From Neobacillus ginsengisoli (lineage in GTDB: Bacteria > Bacillota > Bacilli > Bacillales_B > DSM-18226): a stretch of 64,000 nucleotides of DNA. Below are positions 35,848-44,426 of this stretch, one piece after another; within the stretch, counting starts at the first letter, position 1; each line of letters starts with the position of its first letter. The translations under genes were made by a program, and so were the position numbers. The notes below the pieces were generated by a model. It did not search any database, had not been told where the DNA came from, and saw only the letters and a program-made list of their open reading frames with translations. Location: assembly GCF_030813055.1 (NCBI RefSeq), contig NZ_JAUSTW010000004.1, positions 124,001 to 188,000 of the forward strand, read 5' to 3'.

Positions 35848-37548
35848 TTAGCTTAATCCATACTCTTTAATCTTATTATAGAGTGTTCCTCTTGATATAC
35901 CGAGTAAATTTGCTGCTGCACTCTTGTTTCCATATGTTTTACGTAAAGCCTCTTCAATCATCTCTGCCTCTTCAATTTTAGGACCCATTTCCTTATGTGA
36001 GGTTTCGTTTCGGCTTTGGTCATCGTCATGATGGACGGAATAAGCGTCAAGAATGTTTTTTGGAAGATGATTGAGTGTAATACTATTTTCATTATTTAGA
36101 AGGATAAAGCGTTCTACGATATTTCGGAGCTCACGGACATTTCCCGGCCAATTATAGTTCATTAATGCATTCATTACACTCGAATTAATTTTTGGAATCG
36201 GTTTCTTATACTTAGAACTGAATTCTTGCACAAATTGTTGAACGAGTTTAATAATATCCTCTTTTCTTTTATGTAAAGGGGGAATATCAATATTTATTAC
36301 AGTTAACTGGTAATAAAGGTTTTCGTTAAATTTCCCTTCCTTGACTATTGCTTCTAATGACCTAGAAGTAGAGGCAATAACACGCACCTGTGTTGTAATC
36401 AATTCAGTTCCGCCTACACGATAAAATGATTGGTGTTCCAAGAAGTTTAGGAATTTTTCTTGAATTTCGAGTGCCATTTTGTCAATTTCTTCGACAAACA
36501 ACGTTCCATTAGACGCTTGTTCAATTTTCCCCGCTTGTCCAATCTTCTTATCAGATGTAAAAACTCCTTCATGGTATCCGAATAATTCAGCCTCTAAAAG
36601 GCCTGAAGGAATCGTTGAACAATTAATAGATACAAAAGGTCCGGTGTTTTTTGAACCGCCATAATGGATAGCCTGTCCCAGCATCTCTTTTCCTGAACCG
36701 GGCTCACCGGTTAATAGAACAGGAATATCAGCATAGGCGACTTTTTGTGCAATTTGTAATGCTTGTTGAATTTCTGAACTTACTCCAATGATAGAAGCAA
36801 AAGGTTTTTCATGATGAATAAGTAATGGTAACGATGAGTCAAGTTCTTCATTTAATCGAACAATTCCAGTAATATCGCGTTCAGTTGCGATACCCCCTAT
36901 AATTTTATTATCTTTTAAAATTGGTGAAGCATTGATCAGTACGTGAGTATCGTTATTAGGGCGATGATAAGCCCCGCGAACGCTGCGACCCTCATTTAAA
37001 ATACGGTGCAATATAATAGAGTCTGTATGAAAATGCTCTCCAATTTTTTGACCTAGGATATTCTCGCGTTGAATCTTATAGGTTCCCTCAGCTACAGTAT
37101 TCCAGTAAATAACATGACCTTCTTGATCTACTGCTGTAACTGCATCATTTATCGTTTCTGCTAATGTATAAAAGTAAGCGGAAAGCTTCTTATTTTCCTT
37201 ATCTAGTTGCTGAATCCATTGATTGGCAGTTATAATCCCGATAATATCTTCTTTTTCTTTATTCTTAATCAAGACTGGCCGAATCCAATCAGTTTTTGAT
37301 GCAGAGAGTTCTACGATTGTAGAGACAAAAGAAGAATGCCAATTTACCTTTTCAATCCATTTGATTATAGGCAGTGAATCATCATCTAATTGTACCAAGT
37401 TGCATTCACTATTTGCGATAATATAGTAGGTTCTCCCTGCAACAACAACAAAATCATATTCTAAAAGTTTGTTTTTTATATGCATTATAGGTGTAAGGGG
37501 TTCAACTAAGGTAAAGGAGCTATTAAAATGAATCTGCTCATGTTGCAT
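35848..37548 (-). CDS. PAS-AAA+-Fis regulator with degenerate sigma54-activator domain
   Basis: About 566 residues from ATG 37548 (GGGGGT six to eight bases upstream). Order: N-terminal sensor region (1-115, CBS-like), PAS (130-235), AAA+ domain (250-480), Fis-type HTH (541-563, NKSAAANLLGISRGTLYNKI). It has the build of RocR-type enhancer-binding proteins but key parts are altered: the GAFTGA sigma54 loop reads GVFTSD (328-333); Walker B is FVEEID; the arginine-finger segment FRxDLYYRL reads FNENLYYQL (407-415). Walker A GEPGSGKE and WPGNVRELRN are intact. It adjoins proline-catabolism genes, which lack sigma54 promoters, so it may act like TyrR at sigmaA promoters. Confidence 0.85.
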   Translation of the reverse strand: MQHEQIHFNSSFTLVEPLTPIMHIKNKLLEYDFVVVAGRTYYIIANSECNLVQLDDDSLPIIKWIEKVNWHSSFVSTIVELSASKTDWIRPVLIKNKEKEDIIGIITANQWIQQLDKENKKLSAYFYTLAETINDAVTAVDQEGHVIYWNTVAEGTYKIQRENILGQKIGEHFHTDSIILHRILNEGRSVRGAYHRPNNDTHVLINASPILKDNKIIGGIATERDITGIVRLNEELDSSLPLLIHHEKPFASIIGVSSEIQQALQIAQKVAYADIPVLLTGEPGSGKEMLGQAIHYGGSKNTGPFVSINCSTIPSGLLEAELFGYHEGVFTSDKKIGQAGKIEQASNGTLFVEEIDKMALEIQEKFLNFLEHQSFYRVGGTELITTQVRVIASTSRSLEAIVKEGKFNENLYYQLTVINIDIPPLHKRKEDIIKLVQQFVQEFSSKYKKPIPKINSSVMNALMNYNWPGNVRELRNIVERFILLNNENSITLNHLPKNILDAYSVHHDDDQSRNETSHKEMGPKIEEAEMIEEALRKTYGNKSAAANLLGISRGTLYNKIKEYGLS

Positions 37549-37612
37549 AAAGTAACCCCCTTCCACACTTTTACTTTATTGTATCATATTCTATACAGTA
37601 TCATCTAGAGAA

Positions 37613-37630
37613 TTAAACAAATGTGTTTAA
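37613..37630. promoter_or_regulatory. Operator-like palindrome upstream of the regulator gene
   Basis: TTAAACAAATGTGTTTAA, an 18-base palindrome with one mismatched pair; core AACA-AATG-TGTT. It is about 65 bases upstream of the regulator start and resembles the palindromes at 40395-40439, suggesting autoregulation. Confidence 0.45.
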
Positions 37631-37713
37631 TAAAAATGAACAGTTTTAATACAATTCAAAAAGTGATCGTTTTCTCCATCATACCTTCAATAATGACTGG
37701 CTATTTCCAGCTT

Positions 37714-38628
37714 TTACTTGGAGAATAGTCCTTTAAGAGCAAAAGCAACATTTTGTGGTCTTTCTGCCAACCTGCGCATAAAATAGCCAAACCAATCATT
37801 GCCAAAAGGAATGTAAACACGCATTTTGTACCCTTCTTGAACCAAACTTAGTTGTATGTCTGTTCTAAATCCATATAACATCTGAAATTCAAATTGATCA
37901 CGTGGTATATTATTTTTTTGCGTAAATTCTTTTACCTTTTTAATAATATGGTGATCATGGGATGCAATCGCCGTGTAGCTTCCGCTCAGCAGATGCTCTT
38001 CAATGATTCTTATATAATTTTCATCTACCTTCTCTTTCTCTTGATAAGCGACTTCAGAAGATTCTTTATAAGCTCCTTTGACTAAGCGAAGAGGAATCCC
38101 TTTTAACTCTTTCACGTCCTGGTGAGCTCGAAATAAATAGGCCTGAATAACGGTTCCTACATTATCATAGGTTTGGCGTAATTCACTCAGGATATCTAAC
38201 GTGATTTGACAATGGGCGTGATCTTCCATATCGATTCGGACAAAATTGTTGTGTTTTTTGGCTGTATCAAGAATTCGACACATATTTCTCACGCAAAAAT
38301 CCCTGTCAATATCCAGCCCCAGTTGGGTCATTTTAACAGATAAATTACTATTTAACCCGGCTTTTGCGATGGCTTCTAACGTTTTTACATTATATTCAGT
38401 TGCTTCCGTCGCTTCTTCTCTGCTTGAAACGAATTCCCCTAAATGATCCAGTGTACAAACCAAACCTTTTTTATTTAATTCTTGAACTTTTTTAACGGCA
38501 CTCTCGATCGTATCTCCTGCCACCACTTGGGAAGCTCCAAATCGAAGGCCCCATTTTTTCGCAGCCTTATTTAACCCTTTACTTTGGGAAGCGAAAAGAA
38601 AAACATTTTTTGAAACCTCTGCTAACAT
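37714..38628 (-). CDS. Proline dehydrogenase
   Basis: FAD enzyme oxidising proline to 1-pyrroline-5-carboxylate. 304 residues, the Bacillus monofunctional type (PutB/PutM/FadM). Family segments: LDHLGEFV, VKMTQLGLDID, VRIDMEDHA, RLVKGAYKE, ASHDHHII, FEFQMLYGFR, RVYIPFGNDWFGYFMRRLAERP. Membrane-associated electron transfer is usual. ATG 38628 has AGGAGGGG eight bases upstream. Directly follows the P5C dehydrogenase gene in one operon, with a hairpin between. Confidence 0.94.
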   Translation of the reverse strand: MLAEVSKNVFLFASQSKGLNKAAKKWGLRFGASQVVAGDTIESAVKKVQELNKKGLVCTLDHLGEFVSSREEATEATEYNVKTLEAIAKAGLNSNLSVKMTQLGLDIDRDFCVRNMCRILDTAKKHNNFVRIDMEDHAHCQITLDILSELRQTYDNVGTVIQAYLFRAHQDVKELKGIPLRLVKGAYKESSEVAYQEKEKVDENYIRIIEEHLLSGSYTAIASHDHHIIKKVKEFTQKNNIPRDQFEFQMLYGFRTDIQLSLVQEGYKMRVYIPFGNDWFGYFMRRLAERPQNVAFALKGLFSK

Positions 38629-38676
38629 TGATTATCCCCTCCTGAATGATATGTTCTTGTTTCTGAATTTTATAAT

Positions 38677-38698
38677 GGGCAACTGAAAAAAGTTGCCC
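38677..38698. terminator. Hairpin between P5C dehydrogenase and proline dehydrogenase
   Basis: GGGCAACT, six-base loop, AGTTGCCC. A strong T-run exists only on the plus side; on the minus transcript it is followed by ATTATAAAA. It may attenuate or protect the upstream mRNA rather than stop all transcription. Confidence 0.5.
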
Positions 38699-38706
38699 AC
38701 CTTTTT

Positions 38707-40275
38707 TTAAAGTGTTTTGCTAGTTGTTTTCGCTTGCATGTGAAGAAGAAGGTAATCGGGGCCTCCTGCCTTCGAGTCCGTTCCTGACATATTAAACCCG
38801 CCAAACGGTTGGTACCCGACAATCGCTCCCGTACAACCGCGATTGAAATAAAGATTTCCTACATGGAATTCTTCTTGTGCACGCTCAATATGATCACTAT
38901 TGTTAGTAAGTAACGCACCGGTTAAGCCATAATCCGTGTTGTTTGCAATTTCCAGCATATGATCAAAATTCCGAGCCTTGCAAACAGCGAGAACCGGTCC
39001 AAAGATTTCTTCCTGCATGAGACGTGCTTTTTCATCCACATCAGCAATGATGGTTGGTTGAATAAAGTACCCTTTGGAGTCGTCCCCTTCTCCGCCTGTC
39101 ATCAATTTGCCTTCTTCTTTACCAATTTCGATATAATTCATGATTTTATTGTAAGACGCCTGGCTGATCACCGGTCCCATATAGGTATTAACATCTTCAG
39201 GACAGCCAACCCTTAATGTTTTGGTTAATGCGACTGCCTTTTCTACTACTTCATCATAAACATCTTGGTGGATCACTGCGCGGGAACCGGCCGAACACTT
39301 TTGTCCAGAGAATCCAAAAGCAGAGTAAACAATCGAAGAGGCCGCTAAATCCAAATCCGCGTCTTTATCGACGACAACTGTATCTTTTCCGCCCATCTCG
39401 GCGATCACACGCTTTAACCAAATTTGACCTGGATGTACTTTCGCTGCCCGTTCATAAATGCGGCAGCCGACTTCACGGGAACCTGTGAAGGAGATGAAGC
39501 GAGTTTTCGGATGGTCAACAAGGTAATCACCTATTTCCGCACCTTCTCCCGGAATATAGTTCAGCACACCTTGAGGAAGACCTGCTTCTTCCATGACTTC
39601 CACAAACTTTGCTGCCACTACCGGCGTATTATCAGATGGTTTTAGAAGGACAGTGTTTCCCGCCACGATAGCGGCCGTTACCGTTCCTGCCATGATTGCT
39701 AACGGGAAGTTAAACGGTGAAATTATGACGCCTACGCCAAGTGGTATGTATGAAAACTTGTTACTTTCCCCCTCCCGGCTTTTTACCGGTACTCCATCCT
39801 TTAATTGCACCATCTGACGGGCATAAAATTCAAGAAAGTCAATGGCTTCTGCTGTATCCGCATCAGCTTCTTTCCAAGGTTTCCCCGCTTCTTTGACAAG
39901 GTAGCCGGAGAATTCATGTTTGCGGCGGCGAATGATTGCCGCTGCACGGAATAAAATGTTTGCCCGTTCTTCCGGATCTTGCTTTTTCCACGTTTCGAAG
40001 GTAGAAAGTGCGACTTGCATCGCTTTTTCAGCTAATTCTTTATTTGCTTTGGAAACCGTACCAATGACTTCTGCCTTATCACTCGGGTTAATCGAGATCG
40101 TTTGTTTATCTGTTTTAATGCGGTCGCCTCCAATGATAAGCGGATACTCCCCGCCTATTTGTGACTGGACTAACTTTAATGCTTCTTCAAATGCGTGTTT
40201 GTTTTCTTCGATTGTAAAATCGGTAAATGGCTCATGTTGATATGGTTTAATTGTGTTCTTAAATTCTGTGATCAT
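38707..40275 (-). CDS. putC: 1-pyrroline-5-carboxylate dehydrogenase
   Basis: NAD+-dependent oxidation of pyrroline-5-carboxylate/glutamate semialdehyde to glutamate. 522 residues of the RocA/PutC type. Catalytic Glu in ELGGKD-like [14 protein letters not shown], nucleophile Cys in [15 protein letters not shown], nucleotide-binding FTGSREVG, and C-terminal [23 protein letters not shown] 40275 follows GGGAGAGA. First gene of the proline-degradation operon; the two palindromes at 40395-40439 lie upstream. Confidence 0.95.
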   Translation of the reverse strand: MITEFKNTIKPYQHEPFTDFTIEENKHAFEEALKLVQSQIGGEYPLIIGGDRIKTDKQTISINPSDKAEVIGTVSKANKELAEKAMQVALSTFETWKKQDPEERANILFRAAAIIRRRKHEFSGYLVKEAGKPWKEADADTAEAIDFLEFYARQMVQLKDGVPVKSREGESNKFSYIPLGVGVIISPFNFPLAIMAGTVTAAIVAGNTVLLKPSDNTPVVAAKFVEVMEEAGLPQGVLNYIPGEGAEIGDYLVDHPKTRFISFTGSREVGCRIYERAAKVHPGQIWLKRVIAEMGGKDTVVVDKDADLDLAASSIVYSAFGFSGQKCSAGSRAVIHQDVYDEVVEKAVALTKTLRVGCPEDVNTYMGPVISQASYNKIMNYIEIGKEEGKLMTGGEGDDSKGYFIQPTIIADVDEKARLMQEEIFGPVLAVCKARNFDHMLEIANNTDYGLTGALLTNNSDHIERAQEEFHVGNLYFNRGCTGAIVGYQPFGGFNMSGTDSKAGGPDYLLLHMQAKTTSKTL

Positions 40276-40394
40276 GTGAATCTCTCCCTTTTCACTATAA
40301 TTCGAAAATTTTCAATATATATAATTTTCGGAGTTGATATAAATATATTATAAATGATTTTTAACACTTTTGTATATTATTTTATTTTATTTAC

Positions 40395-40406
40395 AACAAA
40401 TTTGTT
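40395..40406. promoter_or_regulatory. Palindromic operator-like site 1 of the proline operon
   Basis: AACAAATTTGTT, perfect 12-base palindrome about 125 bases upstream of the P5C dehydrogenase start. Its centre is exactly 30 bases from the next site. Confidence 0.5.
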
Positions 40407-40420
40407 CAACGAATCTATTA

Positions 40421-40439
40421 AATGAACAAATTTGCTCAT
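40421..40439. promoter_or_regulatory. Palindromic operator-like site 2 of the proline operon
   Basis: ATGAACAAATTTGCTCAT (40422-40439) is an 18-base palindrome with one mismatched pair. Just upstream lies another dyad, TGTAAATCAATTTTACA (40442-40458), weakly like a TnrA box. These sites and the permease terminator (40524-40556) account for the 306 bases 40276-40581. Confidence 0.5.
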
Positions 40440-40523
40440 AATGTAAATCAATTTTACAATTTTGAGAAATCGATTTACAGGATAGGTAGACTTTGATCGA
40501 TCTCTCTTTTAAAGATGTGCATA

Positions 40524-40556
40524 AAAAAACCTCGAATTCTAAATTCGAGGTTTTTT
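40524..40556 (-). terminator. Terminator after the amino-acid permease
   Basis: Perfect 15-base stem AAAAAACCTCGAATT / AATTCGAGGTTTTTT with a three-base loop. Confidence 0.93.
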
Positions 40557-40581
40557 AAACAATATACAGATATATAATTTT

Positions 40582-41994
40582 TTACGCCCTTTCGTTGTAT
40601 TGAAGATTTATTTCTTTCTTTTTCTCTTGTAATAAATTAGTTGATCTTTTATTCCTGATGACAAAGAATGAACCGACAACAAACACAGCAATGAGTAGCG
40701 TTAAAAAGAATTGTGAACGCATTGAATCAATAAATGCCATCATGATAAAAAGAGTAATAATAACAAGTATAGTAGCGTATGTCAAATAAGGAAATAACCA
40801 CATTTTTATTTTCAGTGCTTCAGGTTTTTCTTTTTCATATTTTCTTCTCAGGCGCAGTTGGGAGAAGGCAATCACTAGATAAACAAGAAGCGCTACACCT
40901 CCGGAGGCATTGACTAAAAAGAGAAATATTTTATCAGGAGATAGGTAATTAAAACCAACGCTAATATAAGAAATAACAGTACATCCTAAGATAGCATATA
41001 ATGGTACTCCCTTCTTGCTTACCTTTAAAAATAAACGGGGCGCGTCACCACTTTGGGCCATAGAGAACAACATACGCGAGCTCGTATAAAGACCTGAATT
41101 CAAGCAAGAAAGTACGGCTGTCAAAACAATAAAGTTCATGATTTGAGCCGCAGCCGGTATGTTTAAAACATTAAGAACGGAAACAAAGGGATTTTTTAAT
41201 AGAGTATGAGAATCCCATGGAAGAATAGTAACTAGAACTAAAATGGATCCAAGATAAAAAATGATGATCCGATAAATAACACTGTTTGTCGCAACAGTAA
41301 TGGCTTTTTCAGGATGTGCGGTTTCTCCAGCTGCGATTGCTACAATTTCGCTTCCCATAAAAGAGAACATAACAACAGCAATCCCTAAAAATATCGAGCT
41401 TACTCCATTGGGCATAAATCCTCCTCTATGAAGAAGATTAGTTGTCCCTGGCGAATGTACACCTGGTATAAGGCCGAATATAATGGCCCCTCCAAGAATC
41501 AAAAATAAGACAATACTTACAACTTTGATAAGTGAAAACCAATACTCAAACTCACCATATGATTTAACAGAATATAAGTTAGTAAGAGTTAATAAAAAAG
41601 TGAGGGCGAGGCTGACAGACCAAGATGGCAGAGAAGGAAACCAGTATTGAATGATGTTTGCACCCCCAATCGCTTCAACAGCAATGACGATTACCCAAAA
41701 AAACCAGTATAACCAGCCAATTGTATAGCCAGCCCACGGCCCCAATGCTTCTCGGGCATACGTAGCGAAGGAACCACTGGTAGGATTGACGATTGACATT
41801 TCTCCCAGCATCCGCATCACCAAAACCACAAGAAGTCCTGCGAATACATACGAGAAAATGGACGCCGGTCCAGCTACGTTAATAAGAGAGCCACTCCCCA
41901 CAAATAAACCGGCTCCTATGATTCCTCCCAGAGAAATCATGGTAATATGACGAATTTTCAAGTCTTTCTTTAACTCAGTTGGTTGATGATTCAT
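40582..41994 (-). CDS. Amino-acid permease, AAT family
   Basis: 470 residues, 12 membrane segments. Family signatures: KIRHITMISLGGIIGAGLFV at the N-terminus, AGLLVVLVMRMLGEM, PTSGSFATYAREALGPWAGY and SFMGSEIVAIAAGE. Resembles RocE/GabP/ProY-type permeases of the APC superfamily. ATG 41994 has AGGAGGAG upstream. Next to the proline-degradation operon, so proline or a related amino acid is a likely substrate (inference). A cre-like site 62 bases upstream of the start points to catabolite control. Confidence 0.9.
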   Translation of the reverse strand: MNHQPTELKKDLKIRHITMISLGGIIGAGLFVGSGSLINVAGPASIFSYVFAGLLVVLVMRMLGEMSIVNPTSGSFATYAREALGPWAGYTIGWLYWFFWVIVIAVEAIGGANIIQYWFPSLPSWSVSLALTFLLTLTNLYSVKSYGEFEYWFSLIKVVSIVLFLILGGAIIFGLIPGVHSPGTTNLLHRGGFMPNGVSSIFLGIAVVMFSFMGSEIVAIAAGETAHPEKAITVATNSVIYRIIIFYLGSILVLVTILPWDSHTLLKNPFVSVLNVLNIPAAAQIMNFIVLTAVLSCLNSGLYTSSRMLFSMAQSGDAPRLFLKVSKKGVPLYAILGCTVISYISVGFNYLSPDKIFLFLVNASGGVALLVYLVIAFSQLRLRRKYEKEKPEALKIKMWLFPYLTYATILVIITLFIMMAFIDSMRSQFFLTLLIAVFVVGSFFVIRNKRSTNLLQEKKKEINLQYNERA

Positions 41995-42055
41995 ATCCTA
42001 CTCCTCCTCTATAAAATACATGCTATCCAGAAATAAATAAAAATCCTCTTATTAT

Positions 42056-42069
42056 TGGAAACGTTTTCA
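42056..42069. promoter_or_regulatory. cre-like site upstream of the permease
   Basis: TGGAAACGTTTTCA fits the CcpA-site consensus TGNAANCGNWNNCA at every fixed position and is almost fully palindromic. Confidence 0.6.
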
Positions 42070-42274
42070 TTCATAACTAGAAAATGTAAGTCTATCACGC
42101 CCTTTGTCTGATTCGCTTTTTGGATAATCCTAAAAAAACCAATTGAAACGCTATGCTAACCATCAAATATTCTAAAAATTTTACATATATATATAATTCA
42201 TAATTATATATATACATATTTTATTCATTCTTGTACACGTTTGTCAATTAGATTTAAAAAACTTTAAACATTTA

Positions 42275-42286
42275 AACAATTCTGTT
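42275..42286. promoter_or_regulatory. AACA-N4-TGTT site upstream of the permease
   Basis: AACAATTCTGTT shares the half-sites of the proline-operon palindromes but its centre is not symmetrical. It is about 280 bases upstream of the permease start. Confidence 0.3.
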
Positions 42287-42402
42287 CATTTTATAATAAT
42301 GGGTATTATTTTTAAAAGAATCAATTCGATTCTTCACTAAATTGTATTTTGGACATGAAAAATCAAATCTAGCTAATTGAATGAAAATCAATGACTAAAA
42401 AT

Positions 42403-42439
42403 AAAAATGCATTGAGGAACTAATCCTCAATGCATTTTT
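42403..42439. terminator. Bidirectional hairpin in the gap 41995-42877
   Basis: Perfect 16-base stem AAAAATGCATTGAGGA / TCCTCAATGCATTTTT with loop ACTAA. No recognisable gene ends here on either strand, so it may end a non-coding transcript or be left from a lost gene. Confidence 0.8.
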
Positions 42440-42456
42440 CATACTATGTTATTAAA

Positions 42457-42576
42457 ATGGAACCTTTTTATATTATCTTCTCTTTGTTAACGGGTGGTTT
42501 CTTTGCTCTTCCAATGGCAGCTTATTCTCTCAAGCAAGGTAGTATATTAATCGAGAATGGTGAAAATTGTAAATAG
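42457..42576 (+). CDS. Possible 39-residue membrane peptide
   Basis: ATG 42457 to TAG: starts MEPFYIIFSLLTGGFFALPM, one hydrophobic segment, then a short polar tail ending GENCK. No good ribosome site is visible. It could be the remains of a longer membrane protein gene. Not recognised. Confidence 0.25.
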   Translation: MEPFYIIFSLLTGGFFALPMAAYSLKQGSILIENGENCK

Positions 42577-42745
42577 AGTCATAGTATAAAATATGGAAAT
42601 TTTATTCGGCAGTATCTCCAGAAAAATCTGCTTTTTAAAAATTAACGTTAATTAATTTACAATAAATTTACAACTACACTATACAGACTAAATAAAAAAC
42701 TTATATTATTATGGTATTAAATCAATTCCAAAAGGAGTTGTTTCC

Positions 42746-42808
42746 ATGCTAGAGTGGTTAACTAGACTAGTTATTTTGACACCTCTGTGCACTCTACTAT
42801 GTCCTTAA
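42746..42808 (+). CDS. Possible 20-residue hydrophobic peptide
   Basis: ATG 42746 is preceded by a strong AAAGGAG; the product is MLEWLTRLVILTPLCTLLCP. A perfect terminator (42838-42859) follows 30 bases after the stop and A/T-rich -10-like hexamers (TATTAT) lie upstream around 42700, so a transcript of about 140 bases is plausible. Could be a membrane-active small peptide or a leader; no family recognised. Confidence 0.4.
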   Translation: MLEWLTRLVILTPLCTLLCP

Positions 42809-42837
42809 ACCTTTAAAAGAATATATTTTGGCCATTC

Positions 42838-42859
42838 AACATCCTTTGGATGTTTTTTT
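42838..42859 (+). terminator. Terminator after the 20-residue ORF
   Basis: AACATCC, TTT, GGATGTT and a run of T directly after. Confidence 0.75.
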
Positions 42860-42877
42860 ATTTGGCTTTTTTCAGCC

Positions 42878-43141
42878 TCAACCGCCATTTACAATTAATT
42901 GACCAACTGCATAAGCCAGGTTATTTAGAAATTGTACTCGTATTTTTTCGTCATGTAGAAAATGATCATAAGAAATTTCATTCTCTAAAATGGAGTAAAT
43001 GAACGAAATATCTTCTTCCAATTTTTTCTTTTGATTCTTTGCTAGATAGTCTGATATTTGTCTTTCATAGTATTCGACAGTTCCATACAAAACAGCCACT
43101 AATCCTCGTCCCTTCGATCGTCCTAACGTAGTATTTTCCAA
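42878..43141 (-). CDS. Hypothetical 87-residue protein
   Basis: Not recognised. The reading starts at TTG 43141 with a weak AAGGG four bases upstream; a GTG about 15 codons later after GAGGA is an alternative. Product is helical and charged (YYERQISDYLAKNQKKKLEE, ISFIYSILENEIS), without signal or membrane segment. Convergent with the 20-residue mini-ORF and divergent from the HTH/J-domain gene. Confidence 0.5.
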   Translation of the reverse strand: MENTTLGRSKGRGLVAVLYGTVEYYERQISDYLAKNQKKKLEEDISFIYSILENEISYDHFLHDEKIRVQFLNNLAYAVGQLIVNGG

Positions 43142-43378
43142 AAATCCCTTTATTTACAAAGATACTTTTTACACTTAGTCAAGATGATAATAAAATGTTG
43201 AAGTACATATCTCAACAAATTCCAACAATTTTAATAAAAAAGTTAGATTCGTTATGATTGAAATTAATTTTTAATATAAATTAAATAGTCTGGTAAAACT
43301 GTAAAGTTTTATCTATGATAAATTGAAATTAGTATTGTTAAAAGGAGATATCCACGATATATAGAGTGAGTTGAGCAT

Positions 43379-43894
43379 ATGTTAAATGTTAAAGAAGTTA
43401 CAGAACAACTGAAGTCGGAGGGCATAACTGATAGTGAAAATACAGTCATACGCTGGATTTTGGAAGGGAAAATAAAGGCGAAGAGGACCAAACATTTAAA
43501 TATTGACTACCTGATCACCCCTAGTGATTTAGCAGTATTTATACTGGAAAAGAAAATAGAAGAAAAAAGTAAACATTTCGGTGTTGATTTTCTGCAATGG
43601 GAAAAAACATTTCATGACAATCAGAAATTAAAAGAGGAAATCGAAGAATTAAAAACTTCGATTCGCATTGAACAAGCAAAAGTCCGTTCATTAAAGAGAA
43701 TGCTGCAAGCAGAATATGCTCTTGCAGATTCAAATCCCCTAACCTATAACTCTTTATTAGGCTTAGATGCTGCAGCTGATCAAGAATTAATTAAAAAAGA
43801 GTTTAAAAAGCTGCTCAAAGCCCTTCATCCTGATCGAGGCGGAGATGAACGACTTTTTAAAGTGTTTTATGAACATTACAAAATGACAAATTGA
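43379..43894 (+). CDS. HTH - coiled coil - J-domain protein
   Basis: 171 residues. N-terminal MerR/excisionase-like helix-turn-helix (LNVKEVTEQLKSEG...NTVIRWILEGKIKAK), a central coiled coil (about 70-115, LKEEIEELKTSIRIEQAKVRS), and a C-terminal J-domain-like segment (NSLLGLDAAADQELIKKEFK then KLLKALHPDRGGDERLF) with the HPD motif. A J-domain would stimulate DnaK, and the HTH suggests DNA binding. ATG 43379 is fixed by an in-frame stop just upstream; the ribosome site is poor (GTGAG). No family name comes to mind. Confidence 0.75.
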   Translation: MLNVKEVTEQLKSEGITDSENTVIRWILEGKIKAKRTKHLNIDYLITPSDLAVFILEKKIEEKSKHFGVDFLQWEKTFHDNQKLKEEIEELKTSIRIEQAKVRSLKRMLQAEYALADSNPLTYNSLLGLDAAADQELIKKEFKKLLKALHPDRGGDERLFKVFYEHYKMTN

Positions 43895-44176
43895 GATTAT
43901 GATAGGATTGATACTGTCGAGTTCATTTTATGTACTTACTTAAGAAGCCTAAAGCTTTGGTACTAATTTTTCTACAATTAAATTTAAACCCCTTCCAGTT
44001 TGCTGTCGTTATTTGTAAGAAAAAGAAAAATTACTACTATTCCTTAAATAATCTAGGGAGAAATGTAGATAAGTTTTTTACAGTGATGGCAGGAAAAAAT
44101 CAACTCTTTTTAAAATTATTAAGAAAGACGCTACAGATGTCTACGAAAAAGTTGAAAGGTGGTCATTGGCTTGAGC

Positions 44177-44356
44177 ATGGAATTAACCCTACAACAAATC
44201 GTCGAAGGTATACCAAAATCCTTATTAAATGCATCTGATAGAGATTTGGAAGGATTCCAAAAAATCCTCGAAGAAACAATTAGATTACGGGAAGCTCATA
44301 GAAATTTGCAGAAAATGGTTAAAAACTTCTCTTCTTCTGCGATTCAACGATCTTAA
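44177..44356 (+). CDS. Hypothetical 59-residue protein
   Basis: ATG 44177, with AAAGGTGG about 15 bases upstream; GTG 44159 or TTG 44171 in the same frame are alternatives. The helical product MELTLQQIVEGIPKSLLNAS followed by DRDLEGFQKILEETIRLREA is unrecognised. A strong terminator follows ten bases after the stop, supporting a real transcript, perhaps together with the J-domain gene. The 264 bases before it hold no convincing gene. Confidence 0.45.
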   Translation: MELTLQQIVEGIPKSLLNASDRDLEGFQKILEETIRLREAHRNLQKMVKNFSSSAIQRS

Positions 44357-44366
44357 AAATGGAAAT

Positions 44367-44397
44367 GGGAAGGTGAAATCACCTTCCCTTTATTTTT
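44367..44397 (+). terminator. Terminator after the 59-residue ORF
   Basis: Perfect ten-base stem GGGAAGGTGA / TCACCTTCCC, loop AA, then TTTATTTTT. Confidence 0.92.
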
Positions 44398-44426
44398 AAA
44401 AGATTAAAAGAACAGCTAAGAGGCTA

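Noticed and set aside
40276..40581. Sigma54 (-24/-12) promoter for the proline operon
   Set aside because: I looked for GG-N10-GC on the minus strand; the 115 bases before the start contain no GC dinucleotide, so none fits.
43930..44238. 102-codon plus-strand reading frame between the J-domain gene and the 59-residue ORF
   Set aside because: No ribosome site, low-complexity A/T-rich coding and overlap with the better-supported 44177-44356 frame.
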